Shown here one piece after another: positions 22,929 to 30,422 of a stretch of DNA of 52,844 nucleotides. Made by a program: the position numbers and the translations under genes. This stretch comes from Nocardioides sp. AX2bis (GTDB lineage Bacteria; Actinomycetota; Actinomycetes; Propionibacteriales; Nocardioidaceae). The stretch covers positions 3,268,769-3,321,612 of the forward strand of contig NZ_LR733215.1 of NCBI RefSeq assembly GCF_902506435.1, given 5' to 3'. The notes under the pieces are model-generated. The model was not told the DNA's origin, did not search any database, and saw nothing but the letters and a program-made list of their open reading frames with translations. The number at the start of each line of letters is the position of its first letter. The stretch's first letter is position 1.

Positions 22929-23480
22929 TCATGCGCCGGATGGTTCCAGGTCCGGACCTGCGAAGTCAGCGAGGTCGGCCATCTCCGCAAGCTCGCGCCA
23001 CCACGAGACCCGCGTGGGGCGACCGTCGTAGTCGCGGCGGCGGTTGGCGCCACTGGGTCCCGGGAGCACGAACACCTGGGTGCGCCCGACGTACCACTCG
23101 GTGGCGCCAAGCAGCTTCGGCGGCCTGCGGCCCAGCGCCCGCGCCGCCTGCTGCGCCGCGCCCTTGCCGGTGAAGGCGAGCCAGTCCGGCTCCCACCGCT
23201 CGACCTTGGCGACGAGGTCGTCGATGTCGGCCACGTAGCGCACCCCGTCGGGACCGGGGCGTCCGACGAGGTCGGTCAGGCCCAGCCCCAGCTCGGGGAG
23301 GCGCCGGTCGTCCTCGGGACTGAGCAGCGTGGGCGACATGCCGGCGAGGTGGAGGCACTCCCAGAAGGAGTTGCCCGGGGTCGCGTAGTAGTGGTCGCGG
23401 GTCTTCGGACTGTCCTGGCCGGCCTGGCCGCAGAAGACCACAGCGGGGTCCGGGCCGACGATGTCTGGCAACTCCTCCAC
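22929..23480 (-). CDS. Mug-like uracil/mismatch DNA glycosylase
   Basis: This 183-residue uracil-DNA-glycosylase-superfamily protein would remove uracil or thymine from G:U/G:T mismatches. Recognisable segments are PAVVFCGQAG at motif I, HYYATPGNSFWECLHLAGMSP, GLGLTDLV, and the C-terminal VLPGPSGANRRRDYD (motif II P-x-P-S-G-x-N). Motif I differs from the classic G-I-N-P-G: the catalytic Asn position is occupied by a Gln-Ala-Gly sequence, as in a Mug-like subgroup, so specificity may be altered. The GTG at 23480 is the only start that keeps the frame with the conserved region. It is divergent from the membrane protein gene, with the two starts 10 bases apart. Confidence 0.88.
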   Translation of the reverse strand: MEELPDIVGPDPAVVFCGQAGQDSPKTRDHYYATPGNSFWECLHLAGMSPTLLSPEDDRRLPELGLGLTDLVGRPGPDGVRYVADIDDLVAKVERWEPDWLAFTGKGAAQQAARALGRRPPKLLGATEWYVGRTQVFVLPGPSGANRRRDYDGRPTRVSWWRELAEMADLADFAGPDLEPSGA

Positions 23481-23489
23481 GCCCCCACC

Positions 23490-23870
23490 ATGCCGTCCGA
23501 CACAATGACCCTCATGGGCGGAAAGCGAGCCGGGTCGCGACGAGGTCCCCGGCCCAAGCAACGGATCTCTCCTGCCCTTCTCGGGCTGGCGCTGGGTGTC
23601 ACGCTGCTGGTCGTGGCGTGGGGCTACCTGGTCTTCGCAGCCATCGACTTCGGCGCGGAGGCTCGTGGTGGGCGGGGCGAGGCGTGGTGGTTCCTCGCGC
23701 TGGCGTCGATGGGGGCGGTGGCCTGCCTGTTCGCCGGGCTGATGATGGTCGCGCGGATCTTGCGACTGCTGGCCTCTGCGCCGGTGGCGGGGACGACTCC
23801 GGGAGCGGACGACGGTGCTGGTGACAGCGTCTCGACGCCGGAGGGGTACGTGGGGCGGCGCGTGCGCTGA
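23490..23870 (+). CDS. small two-helix membrane protein
   Basis: This protein of about 126 residues has a basic N-terminus (KRAGSRRGPRPKQR) and two transmembrane helices (about LLGLALGVTLLVVAWGYLVF and FLALASMGAVACLFAGLMMV). A short Gly/Ala/Asp tail follows. The positive-inside rule places both ends in the cytoplasm. In-frame ATGs at 23490, 23505 and 23514 are all possible; none has a clear ribosome site, so the start is uncertain. It is not recognised beyond topology. Immediately after its stop lies the triple family A repeat array. Confidence 0.72.
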   Translation: MPSDTMTLMGGKRAGSRRGPRPKQRISPALLGLALGVTLLVVAWGYLVFAAIDFGAEARGGRGEAWWFLALASMGAVACLFAGLMMVARILRLLASAPVAGTTPGADDGAGDSVSTPEGYVGRRVR

Positions 23871-23877
23871 GCAGCTG

Positions 23878-24009
23878 GGTCTCGTGACGCTCGCTTCGCT
23901 CGCTCCTCGACCACCGTGGGTCTTGGTCTCGTGACGCTCGCTTCGCTCGCTCCTCGACCACCGTGGGTCTTGGTCTCGTGACGCTCGCTTCGCTCGCTCC
24001 TCGACCACC
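23878..24009 (-). repeat. three tandem family A repeats, 47-bp period
   Basis: Copies start at 23878, 23925 and 23972. Each has 38 bp identical to the nrdJ-internal copy, separated by the same 9-base spacer GTGGGTCTT. A partial fourth end (CGACCACC) follows at about 24021-24028. The identical spacers point to tandem duplication of one unit rather than repeated independent insertion. Confidence 0.92.
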
Positions 24010-24039
24010 GGGGTCACCCTCGACCACCGATGAATGCGT

Positions 24040-24073
24040 GAGGGGCGGGGCGGCCGTGGCCACCCCGCCCCTC
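24040..24073. terminator. strong hairpin after the LysM gene
   Basis: GAGGGGCGGGG (24040-24050) pairs perfectly with CCCCGCCCCTC (24063-24073) around a 12-base loop. It lies 94 bases beyond the stop of the minus-strand LysM gene and between it and the repeat array. Confidence 0.75.
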
Positions 24074-24166
24074 AGCGTTCCCCTGCTCATCGACGGGGTC
24101 GAGTCGTCGACGAGCCTCTAGCCCACCAGCGGCGCGGGTCGATGCGCCTGCGTGGTGGCCGACACG

Positions 24167-24499
24167 TCACCCGAGCGGGACGCGCAGCTCCTGACCGGTC
24201 TGCAGTGCACCGGAGTCGAGGTCGTTCAGCTCTTGGATGTCAGTGACGACCGAGGCGACGTCGCCCTCGCCGGTCGCAGCCACCGTCTCCTGCGCCAGGC
24301 CCCACAGGGTCTCGCCCGGGGCGACCACGACGACGCGGGTCGGGTCCGGGGTGTCCTCACCGTCGGCCATCGAGGCCTGCGCCAGCCAGAGGCCGGCGGA
24401 GAGCAGGATGCCCAGCGCGAGGAGGAGCACGACCAGCCGGCCCCGGCGCGTCAGGCGCACGGTGGTGGTGGGGCGGGCGGACTGCAGGGTGGCGCTCAT
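24167..24499 (-). CDS. LysM-domain membrane protein next to lexA (probable SOS cell-division regulator)
   Basis: This 110-residue protein has a basic N-terminus, one transmembrane helix (LVVLLLALGILLSAGLWLAQ), and an extracytoplasmic LysM domain. The LysM part begins VVVAPGETLWGLAQE and ends LQTGQELRVPLG; it binds peptidoglycan. The gene is divergent from lexA, and four LexA-box-like sites lie between them. The same arrangement, a LysM protein divergent from lexA, is known from mycobacterial Rv2719c, and YneA in Bacillus is analogous; both are damage-induced and halt division. The ATG at 24499 has a perfect AGGAGG 5 bases upstream. The role in division arrest is inferred from synteny and domain. 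Confidence 0.9.
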   Translation of the reverse strand: MSATLQSARPTTTVRLTRRGRLVVLLLALGILLSAGLWLAQASMADGEDTPDPTRVVVVAPGETLWGLAQETVAATGEGDVASVVTDIQELNDLDSGALQTGQELRVPLG

Positions 24500-24645
24500 G
24501 GTGACCTCCTGGGGAAGGTGGCGGTCAGCGGTGCCGGATGCGGTGCTGACCACCGGGGTCGGTGGTGGACGAGGGAATGTCTAGAGGCCGGCGCCGACAG
24601 CCCTCGGTGACGAGGTGGTCGGACCCGGTCGATCAGACGTTCGAT

Positions 24646-24761
24646 CGAACACCTGAGCGAGAGTAGATCACCTGTTCGAACGCGCGCAAGACCCCAGCTC
24701 GATCAATTGTTCGAACCCTTGTCGGCGCCGTCCGCGACACGCGGGTTCGAACAGGTGTTTG
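24646..24761. promoter_or_regulatory. LexA operator cluster between the LysM gene and lexA
   Basis: CGAACAGGTGTTTG at 24748-24761 fits the Gram-positive SOS box CGAACRNRYGTTYG exactly. CGATCAATTGTTCG at 24700-24713 fits at 12 of 14 positions. Weaker sites are at 24665-24678 and 24646-24659. Their placement should give LexA control of both divergent genes. Confidence 0.82.
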
Positions 24762-24823
24762 AAGTGGGGGTGCTCGACGGTCTAGCGTCACTCCTGTCAC
24801 ACCGACCCCGGAGAGGTGCACGT

Positions 24824-25537
24824 ATGCCCAAGAAGAACGTCAGCGAGCTGCCCGACGGCCCGGCGGACGCCACCGGGCTGACGCCGCGCCAGCAGCGCGT
24901 GCTCACGCACATCAAGGAGTGCCTGGAGGCGCGCGGCTACCCGCCGAGCATGCGCGAGATCGGCGAGGCCGTCGGTCTGACCAGCACCTCGAGCGTCTCC
25001 CACCAGCTGCGCGTGCTGCAGGAGAAGGGCTACCTCAAGCGCGACCCCAACCGTCCGCGCGCCCTCGAGGTCTTCCTCCCCGAGCACATGGCCTCGCGCC
25101 GCTCGCTGGGCAGCGGCGAGGAGTCCAGCGTCGACGAGACCGGCGTCGGCGACGTCGTCCCGCAGGCCACCAACGTGCCCGTGGTCGGCCGGATCGCGGC
25201 CGGTGGTCCGATCCTGGCCGAGGAGCGGATCGAGGAGATCTTCCCGCTGCCGCGCCGCATCGTCGGCGACGGCCAGCTCTTCCTGCTCGAGGTCAGCGGC
25301 GAGTCGATGATCGACGCCGCCATCTGCAACGGCGACTTCGTGGTCATCCGCCAGCAGCCGACGGCCGAGAACGGCGACATCGTGGCCGCGATGATCGACG
25401 GCGAGGCCACCGTGAAGACCTTCCAGCGCAAGGACGGGCAGGTGTGGCTGATGCCGCACAACGCCGCCTACTCCCCCATCGACGGCACCCACGCCACGAT
25501 CCTGGGCAAGGTCACCGCGGTCCTGCGCAGCCTGTAG
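24824..25537 (+). CDS. lexA: SOS-response repressor/protease LexA
   Basis: This 237-residue repressor is cleaved on RecA activation to induce DNA-damage genes. The N-terminal winged helix starts [20 protein letters not shown], with the recognition helix in [10 protein letters not shown] variable linker (about 86-115) follows. The self-cleavage site is Ala126-Gly127 (IAAGGP), the nucleophile Ser161 (GESM) and the general base Lys198 (ATVKTF). The ATG at 24824 is preceded by GGAGAGG; the longer open frame is upstream promoter sequence containing the SOS boxes. It is autoregulated through the box at 24748. A GC hairpin follows its stop. Confidence 0.98.
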   Translation: MPKKNVSELPDGPADATGLTPRQQRVLTHIKECLEARGYPPSMREIGEAVGLTSTSSVSHQLRVLQEKGYLKRDPNRPRALEVFLPEHMASRRSLGSGEESSVDETGVGDVVPQATNVPVVGRIAAGGPILAEERIEEIFPLPRRIVGDGQLFLLEVSGESMIDAAICNGDFVVIRQQPTAENGDIVAAMIDGEATVKTFQRKDGQVWLMPHNAAYSPIDGTHATILGKVTAVLRSL

Positions 25538-25540
25538 GAA

Positions 25541-25574
25541 CACCCCCCGGGGTCGGGCGAGGGATCCCGGGGGT
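25541..25574 (+). terminator. lexA terminator hairpin
   Basis: CACCCCCCGGG pairs with CCCGGGGGTG (one bulged C) starting 4 bases after the lexA stop. No T-tract is present. Confidence 0.65.
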
Positions 25575-25634
25575 GTCGGGGGCGGCCCGTACGCTGCGGA
25601 TGCCCGCCCACCGACCCCCTCGGGAGCTCCCCCC

Positions 25635-27293
25635 ATGCGTCGACCTGCCACCACCGCCCTGCTCGGCGGTGTGCTGAGCGTGCTGCTCCTGGCCCCGCTC
25701 ACCGCGGTGCCGGCCAGCGCCGACCCCGACGTGGGGCCGGGCGGGACTCCCGGAGCCGTCCCGGTCCTGCCCGACGTGGTCCTCGGCGAGCGCCCCCCGC
25801 TGCCCGAGGAGTCCCTGGAGGAGGTCCAGGAGCTCTTCGCCGACGGGGTCGGCGGTCCGGCCGCTGAGCCCGACGAGGCCCAGCCCGGTGCCTCGGTCAC
25901 CGACGAGCGTGACGTGACCCTGGCGCTGCGCGACCTCCTGGCCGCCCGCAGCGACCTGTCGCCGCAGGACCGCGCCGCCGCCGACGGCTACCTCGCGCGA
26001 CCCACGGACGAGAACGGCTCGCCGTACAGCGTGAAGTACCGCACCCGGGAGGCCGCGCCGACCTGCGGCACGACCGTGTGCGTCCACCGGGTCGACACGA
26101 CCACGGACGCCGCCACGCCGCGCTTCGCCCGGCGTGTGCTCGCCTCGGTGACCGGGGTGCACGACACGTACGTCTCCGCCGGCTTCCGCGCGCCCCGGAA
26201 GGACGGCGCGGCCCGCAACGACGGCGGCAGCGGCAAGACCGACATCTACCTCGCCGACATCGGCGACAAGGGCATCTACGGCTACTGCACCAGCGACCCC
26301 GAGGGCCCGTACGACGGCGGCTCCCCCCGCTTCAGCACCTGGGCCTACTGCGTGCTCGACAACGACTACGCCCAGCGGCAGTACCCCCGCAACACGCCGC
26401 AGCAGAACCTCGACGTCACCGTGGCCCACGAGTACTTCCACGCGGTGCAGTTCGCCTACGACCTCTTCGAGGACGCCTGGCTGATGGAGGGCACCGCCAC
26501 CTGGATGGAGGACGAGACCTTCGACAGCGTCGACGACAACGTCTCCTACCTGCGGAGCGGCCCCATGCGGACGCCCGGACGGGCCATGGACCTCGACAAG
26601 GGTGGCCTCGAGGTCTACGGCGCGTGGTCGTTCTGGCGGTTCCTCACCGAGCGGTACCCCGCCGACCAGGCCGGCGTCCCGACCCTGGTGCGCGATGTCT
26701 GGGAGGAGGCCGACTTCCTCGCCGACGACGAGACCTACTCCTTGCGCGCCCTGCAGCGGGTGCTGGCCGACCGGGGCACCTCGGTCCGCGCGGAGTTCGC
26801 CGACTACGTCGCGGCGAACCGCTTCCCCGCGCAGCGCTACGAGGAGGGCGCGGCCAACGGCTACCCCCGCGCCCGCCTGGCCGACGATCGGGCGCTGACC
26901 CGCACGAAGCCGCGCTACTCCACGACCCGTCGGCTCGAGCACCTCTCCGCGGCCACCGTGCGCCTCGAGCACGGAGCCGGTCTCAAGCAGGCGAGGTGGA
27001 GCCTGAAGCTGAAGGCCGACCTGCCGACGACGAAGCGAGGCTCCGAGCTGCGGGTCACGGTCGTCGCACCGGGCGGCACCGCGACGACTAGGACCGTCAC
27101 GCTGGACAAGGATGGCGACGCGTCGCTGCGGCGCCCGTTCTCCTCGAGGAAGGTCGAGGCCGTCGAGGTGCACCTGGTCAACGCCAGCACGCGGATGCGC
27201 AACTGCTTCAGCCTCGGGGCGGTCTCCTGCCAGGGCTTCGCCCAGGACGACAACCTGCCCTTCAAGCTGACGGCCGCCGTCCGGTCCCGCTGA
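25635..27293 (+). CDS. secreted MXAN_6640-type putative metalloprotease
   Basis: This 552-residue exported protein has a Sec signal peptide (MRRPATTALLGGVLSVLLLA, cleavage after VPASA) and a Pro/acid-rich propeptide-like region to about residue 80. A catalytic domain follows, holding the zinc motif HEYFH in VAHEYFHAVQFAYD and a downstream WLMEGTATWMED that offers the third ligand Glu, as in gluzincins. Cysteine pairs (CGTTVC, YGYCTS, WAYCVL) suggest disulfides. The last 130 residues form a beta-rich C-terminal domain, perhaps for surface binding. The pattern matches the MXAN_6640 family putative metalloproteases. It stands alone between lexA and phoD; ATG 25635 is the natural start. Confidence 0.85.
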   Translation: MRRPATTALLGGVLSVLLLAPLTAVPASADPDVGPGGTPGAVPVLPDVVLGERPPLPEESLEEVQELFADGVGGPAAEPDEAQPGASVTDERDVTLALRDLLAARSDLSPQDRAAADGYLARPTDENGSPYSVKYRTREAAPTCGTTVCVHRVDTTTDAATPRFARRVLASVTGVHDTYVSAGFRAPRKDGAARNDGGSGKTDIYLADIGDKGIYGYCTSDPEGPYDGGSPRFSTWAYCVLDNDYAQRQYPRNTPQQNLDVTVAHEYFHAVQFAYDLFEDAWLMEGTATWMEDETFDSVDDNVSYLRSGPMRTPGRAMDLDKGGLEVYGAWSFWRFLTERYPADQAGVPTLVRDVWEEADFLADDETYSLRALQRVLADRGTSVRAEFADYVAANRFPAQRYEEGAANGYPRARLADDRALTRTKPRYSTTRRLEHLSAATVRLEHGAGLKQARWSLKLKADLPTTKRGSELRVTVVAPGGTATTRTVTLDKDGDASLRRPFSSRKVEAVEVHLVNASTRMRNCFSLGAVSCQGFAQDDNLPFKLTAAVRSR

Positions 27294-27379
27294 CGCACCT
27301 GCGTGGCCGGTCGGTGAACAGTTGTCGCCGATCCTCGCCATGCAGTGACCCCGGGGCCGGGGTGCCGTTGGATCAGGCT

Positions 27380-29050
27380 GTGACCACCCCGACCCGCCGT
27401 ACCGTCCTGAGGACCGGCGCCGCCGGTGCCCTCGGCACCGCCGCCCTCGCTCCCGGCGTCCTGTCCCCGGGAGCCGTCGCCGCCCCCGGCGCCCGCGCCG
27501 ACCGGCGCACCTTCGCCCACGGCGTCGCCTCGGGCGACCCGCTCCCCCGACGCGTCGTCATCTGGACCCGCGTCACCCCGACGCCGGCCTCGACCCCCGG
27601 GTCCGGGAAGGGCCCCCAGGTGACCGTGCGGTGGGAGGTCGCCCGCGACGCCGCGTTCACCCGCGTCGTGCGCCGCGGCAACGCCGTCACCGGCCCGTCG
27701 CGCGACCACACGGTCAAGGTCGACGTCGACGGCCTCGACGCCGACCGCTGGTACCACTACCGCTTCGTCCTCGACGGCCGCCGCAGCCCCGTCGGGCGGC
27801 TGCGCACCGCCCCGCGGGCGCGGGCCGCCGTACGTCGCCTGCGCCTCGGCGTGGTGTCCTGCGCCAACTGGCAGGCCGGGATGTTCGCGGCCTACCGCGG
27901 GATCGCGGCGCGCGACGACCTCGACGCGGTGCTCTGCCTGGGCGACTACCTCTACGAGTACGCCCCCGGCGAGTACGGCTACGGCAACGGCAACGTCGAC
28001 GTGCGTCCCCACGACCCGGCGCGCGAGATGGTCTCGCTGGAGGACTACCGCCGCCGGCACGCGCAGTACAAGACCGACCCGGACCTCCAGGCCGCGCACG
28101 CGCGCTACCCCTGGATCGTCACCTGGGACGACCACGAGACCACCAACGACGCCTGGCGCAACGGCGCCGAGAACCACCAGCCCGACACCGAGGGCGACTT
28201 CAAGGCCCGCCGCGCCCGCGCGCACCGGGCCTACGACGAGTGGATGCCGGTGCGGATGGACGGCACCGCGCGCCTCGGCGACGGCACCCGGCTCTACCGC
28301 CGCCTGACCTGGGGCAAGCTCGCCGAGATCAGCATGCTCGACCTGCGCACCTACCGCTCGGAGCAGAGCTCGGACCCGCAGGCCATCTCCGACCCGGCCC
28401 GCACCATCACCGGCAAGCGCCAGCTGGCCTGGCTGCTCGACTCGCTGGGCCGCCGCGCCTCGCAGTGGAAGGTCGTCGGCAACCCGGTGATGATCGCGCC
28501 GGTCACGCTCGGCGCCCTGCCCACGGCCAAGGCGCAGGCCGTCACCGAGGTCACCGGTCTGGCGCCCGACGAGGGCGTCCCGATCAACGTCGACCAGTGG
28601 GACGGCTACACCGCCGACCGCCGCCAGGTCTTCGACCACCTGCGCGACCTCAACATCGACGACGCCCTCTTCGTCACCGGTGACATCCACTCCGCGTGGG
28701 CCGCCGAGCTGCCCTTCGAGAAGGGGACCTACCCGCTCTCGGGCACCGTCGGCGTCGAGTTCGTGTGCTCCTCGGTCACCTCCAACAACCTCGACGACAT
28801 CACCGGCGGCCCCGAGGGCTCCAGCGCCGCCGTGGAGGCGACCATCAAGGGCGCCAACCCGCACATCAAGTACCTCGACTTCGACCGGCACGGCTTCTCG
28901 GTCCTCGACATCACCCCAGTCCGGGCGCAGATGGACTGGTTCGTGCTCGGCGACCGGCGCGAGGCCGACACCACGATCACCCACTCGGCCTCCTGGCTGA
29001 CCCGGGCCAGCAGCGGCACGGTCGAGCAGGCCGAGGGGCCGGCCCGATGA
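27380..29050 (+). CDS. phoD: Tat-exported PhoD-family alkaline phosphatase/phosphodiesterase
   Basis: This protein of about 556 residues has a twin-arginine signal (TTPTRRTVLRTG followed by an Ala-rich h-region). Next come the PhoD N-terminal domain (FAHGVASGDPLPRRVVIWTR) and the metallophosphatase core. Core motifs are LGVVSCANWQAGMF, LCLGDYLYEYAPGEYG, WIVTWDDHETTNDAW, VVGNPVMIAP and FVTGDIHSAWAAELPF. PhoD uses Fe3+ and Ca2+ and hydrolyses phosphodiesters and monoesters outside the cell for phosphate supply. GTG 27380 is preferred because it gives a compact Tat n-region; GTG 27362 in the same frame is possible. Its stop overlaps the start of the next gene (ATGA), so the two exported phosphatases are coupled. 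A Pho-type operator was not identified. Confidence 0.93.
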   Translation: MTTPTRRTVLRTGAAGALGTAALAPGVLSPGAVAAPGARADRRTFAHGVASGDPLPRRVVIWTRVTPTPASTPGSGKGPQVTVRWEVARDAAFTRVVRRGNAVTGPSRDHTVKVDVDGLDADRWYHYRFVLDGRRSPVGRLRTAPRARAAVRRLRLGVVSCANWQAGMFAAYRGIAARDDLDAVLCLGDYLYEYAPGEYGYGNGNVDVRPHDPAREMVSLEDYRRRHAQYKTDPDLQAAHARYPWIVTWDDHETTNDAWRNGAENHQPDTEGDFKARRARAHRAYDEWMPVRMDGTARLGDGTRLYRRLTWGKLAEISMLDLRTYRSEQSSDPQAISDPARTITGKRQLAWLLDSLGRRASQWKVVGNPVMIAPVTLGALPTAKAQAVTEVTGLAPDEGVPINVDQWDGYTADRRQVFDHLRDLNIDDALFVTGDIHSAWAAELPFEKGTYPLSGTVGVEFVCSSVTSNNLDDITGGPEGSSAAVEATIKGANPHIKYLDFDRHGFSVLDITPVRAQMDWFVLGDRREADTTITHSASWLTRASSGTVEQAEGPAR

Positions 29051-30351
29051 CCGCCGGGCACGTCGACCAGCGGGTCGCGGGGCTCGCCGAGGCGCGGGCG
29101 GGACGCCGTACCCTCCTCGGCGCCGCCGGCGGGGCCGGCGTGCTGTTCTCCACCGCCCTCGGCGCCGGTACGGCGGGCGCCGCGGTCCCGGCCGCGCGGA
29201 CCCGCAAGCGCGCCTACGTGGTCGTGATCGACGGGTGCCTGCCCGAGGAGATCGACAGCGGGCTCACGCCGAACCTGCAGCGGCTGCGCGACGAGGGGCT
29301 GCGCCACCCGCGCGCCGCGTCGTTGCCGGTGATGGAGACCATCCCGAACCACACGATGATGATGAGCGGGATGCGGCCCGACCGCACCGGTGTGCCCGCG
29401 AACTCCGTGTTCGACCGCGAGCTGGGCGAGGTCCGCACCCTGGACCGGCCCAGCGACCTGCGCGCCCCGACCCTGCTCGAGCGGCTGGACCGGCGCGGGC
29501 TGCGCACCGGCACCGTGCTGAGCAAGGAGTACCTCTACGGGATCTTCGGCACCCGCGCGACCTACCGGTGGGAGCCGGCGCCGATCGTGCCGGTCGCGGA
29601 GTACGCGCCCGACGAGTTCACGATGACCGCCGCGCGCGAGATGGTCACCGCGCACGACCCGCACCTGATGTTCGTGAACCTCGGCGACATCGACCGGTTC
29701 GGGCACTCCGACCTCAGCGGCCCCGGCGGCCTCGAGCTGCTGCGGCGGACCGCGCTGGCGAACACCGACCGCCTGGTCGGCGGGTTCGTCGACCTGCTCC
29801 GGGAGGAGGGGCACTGGGAGCACGCGATCATGGTCGTGCTGGCCGACCACTCGATGGACTTCTCCTTCCCCGACCGCGTCATCAGCCTCACTGCGCCGCT
29901 GGAGGCCGACCCGATGCTGGCCGGGCAGGTCGCGATCGCCGACAACGGCGGCGCCGACCTCCTGTACTGGCTCGGCCCGGCGCGGCGCCGCGACGAGGCG
30001 GTCCGGCGGATGCGCGCGATCGCCGAGGAGACCGACGGCGTGCTCGAGGCGCTCGACCGGAGGAAGGCCTCGCTGCGGCTCGGCCCGGAGGCCGGCGACG
30101 TCGTCGTCCACTGCCGCGACGGCTGGCGCTTCTCCGACCCGGACCCGGTCACCAGCAACCCGATCCCGGGCAACCACGGGCACCCGGCGACCCGGCCGAT
30201 CCCGTTCTTCATCAGCGGCGGGCACCCGTCCGTACCCCGGCGGACCGCACGGCCCGGCCTCGCGACGACCGCCGACGTGGCACCGACGGTCGGACAGTTC
30301 TTCGGGCTGCCGGCCCCGCGCGGCGGGTACGACGGGCGCAGCCGGCTGTAG
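29047..30351 (+). CDS. exported alkaline-phosphatase-superfamily phosphodiesterase/nucleotide pyrophosphatase
   Basis: This 434-residue enzyme of the alkaline phosphatase superfamily begins with an Arg-Arg signal (ARAGRRTLLGAAGGAGVLF), consistent with Tat export. Metal and nucleophile motifs follow: VVVIDGCLPEEID (Asp), MMMSGMRPDRTG near the usual Thr/Ser nucleophile region in METIPNHTMMM (Thr), then GDIDRFGHS, VVLADHSMD and NHGHPATRPIPF (metal ligands). This is the nucleotide pyrophosphatase/phosphodiesterase layout. Translational coupling to phoD (4-base overlap) suggests the two work together in releasing phosphate from extracellular organic phosphates. Substrate is not predictable in detail. 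Confidence 0.9.
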   Translation: MTAGHVDQRVAGLAEARAGRRTLLGAAGGAGVLFSTALGAGTAGAAVPAARTRKRAYVVVIDGCLPEEIDSGLTPNLQRLRDEGLRHPRAASLPVMETIPNHTMMMSGMRPDRTGVPANSVFDRELGEVRTLDRPSDLRAPTLLERLDRRGLRTGTVLSKEYLYGIFGTRATYRWEPAPIVPVAEYAPDEFTMTAAREMVTAHDPHLMFVNLGDIDRFGHSDLSGPGGLELLRRTALANTDRLVGGFVDLLREEGHWEHAIMVVLADHSMDFSFPDRVISLTAPLEADPMLAGQVAIADNGGADLLYWLGPARRRDEAVRRMRAIAEETDGVLEALDRRKASLRLGPEAGDVVVHCRDGWRFSDPDPVTSNPIPGNHGHPATRPIPFFISGGHPSVPRRTARPGLATTADVAPTVGQFFGLPAPRGGYDGRSRL

Positions 30352-30356
30352 GCGCC

Positions 30357-30422
30357 GCAACCGTCACCTCGACGCGCCGCGAGCGTCATCTCGGCTGTCC
30401 GCGAGCGTCATCTCGGCGGTCA
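30357..30422. repeat. three 22-bp tandem repeats between convergent genes
   Basis: Units start at 30357, 30379 and 30401. The last two read GCGAGCGTCATCTCGGC plus 5 bases, nearly identical; the first is a degenerate copy. The array fills the whole gap between the phosphodiesterase stop and the dinG stop codon. Confidence 0.75.

Noticed and set aside
23481..24017. N-terminal extension of the Mug-like protein through the repeat array
   Set aside because: The frame happens to be open through three family A repeats and antisense to the membrane protein gene; the GTG at 23480 fits the family length.
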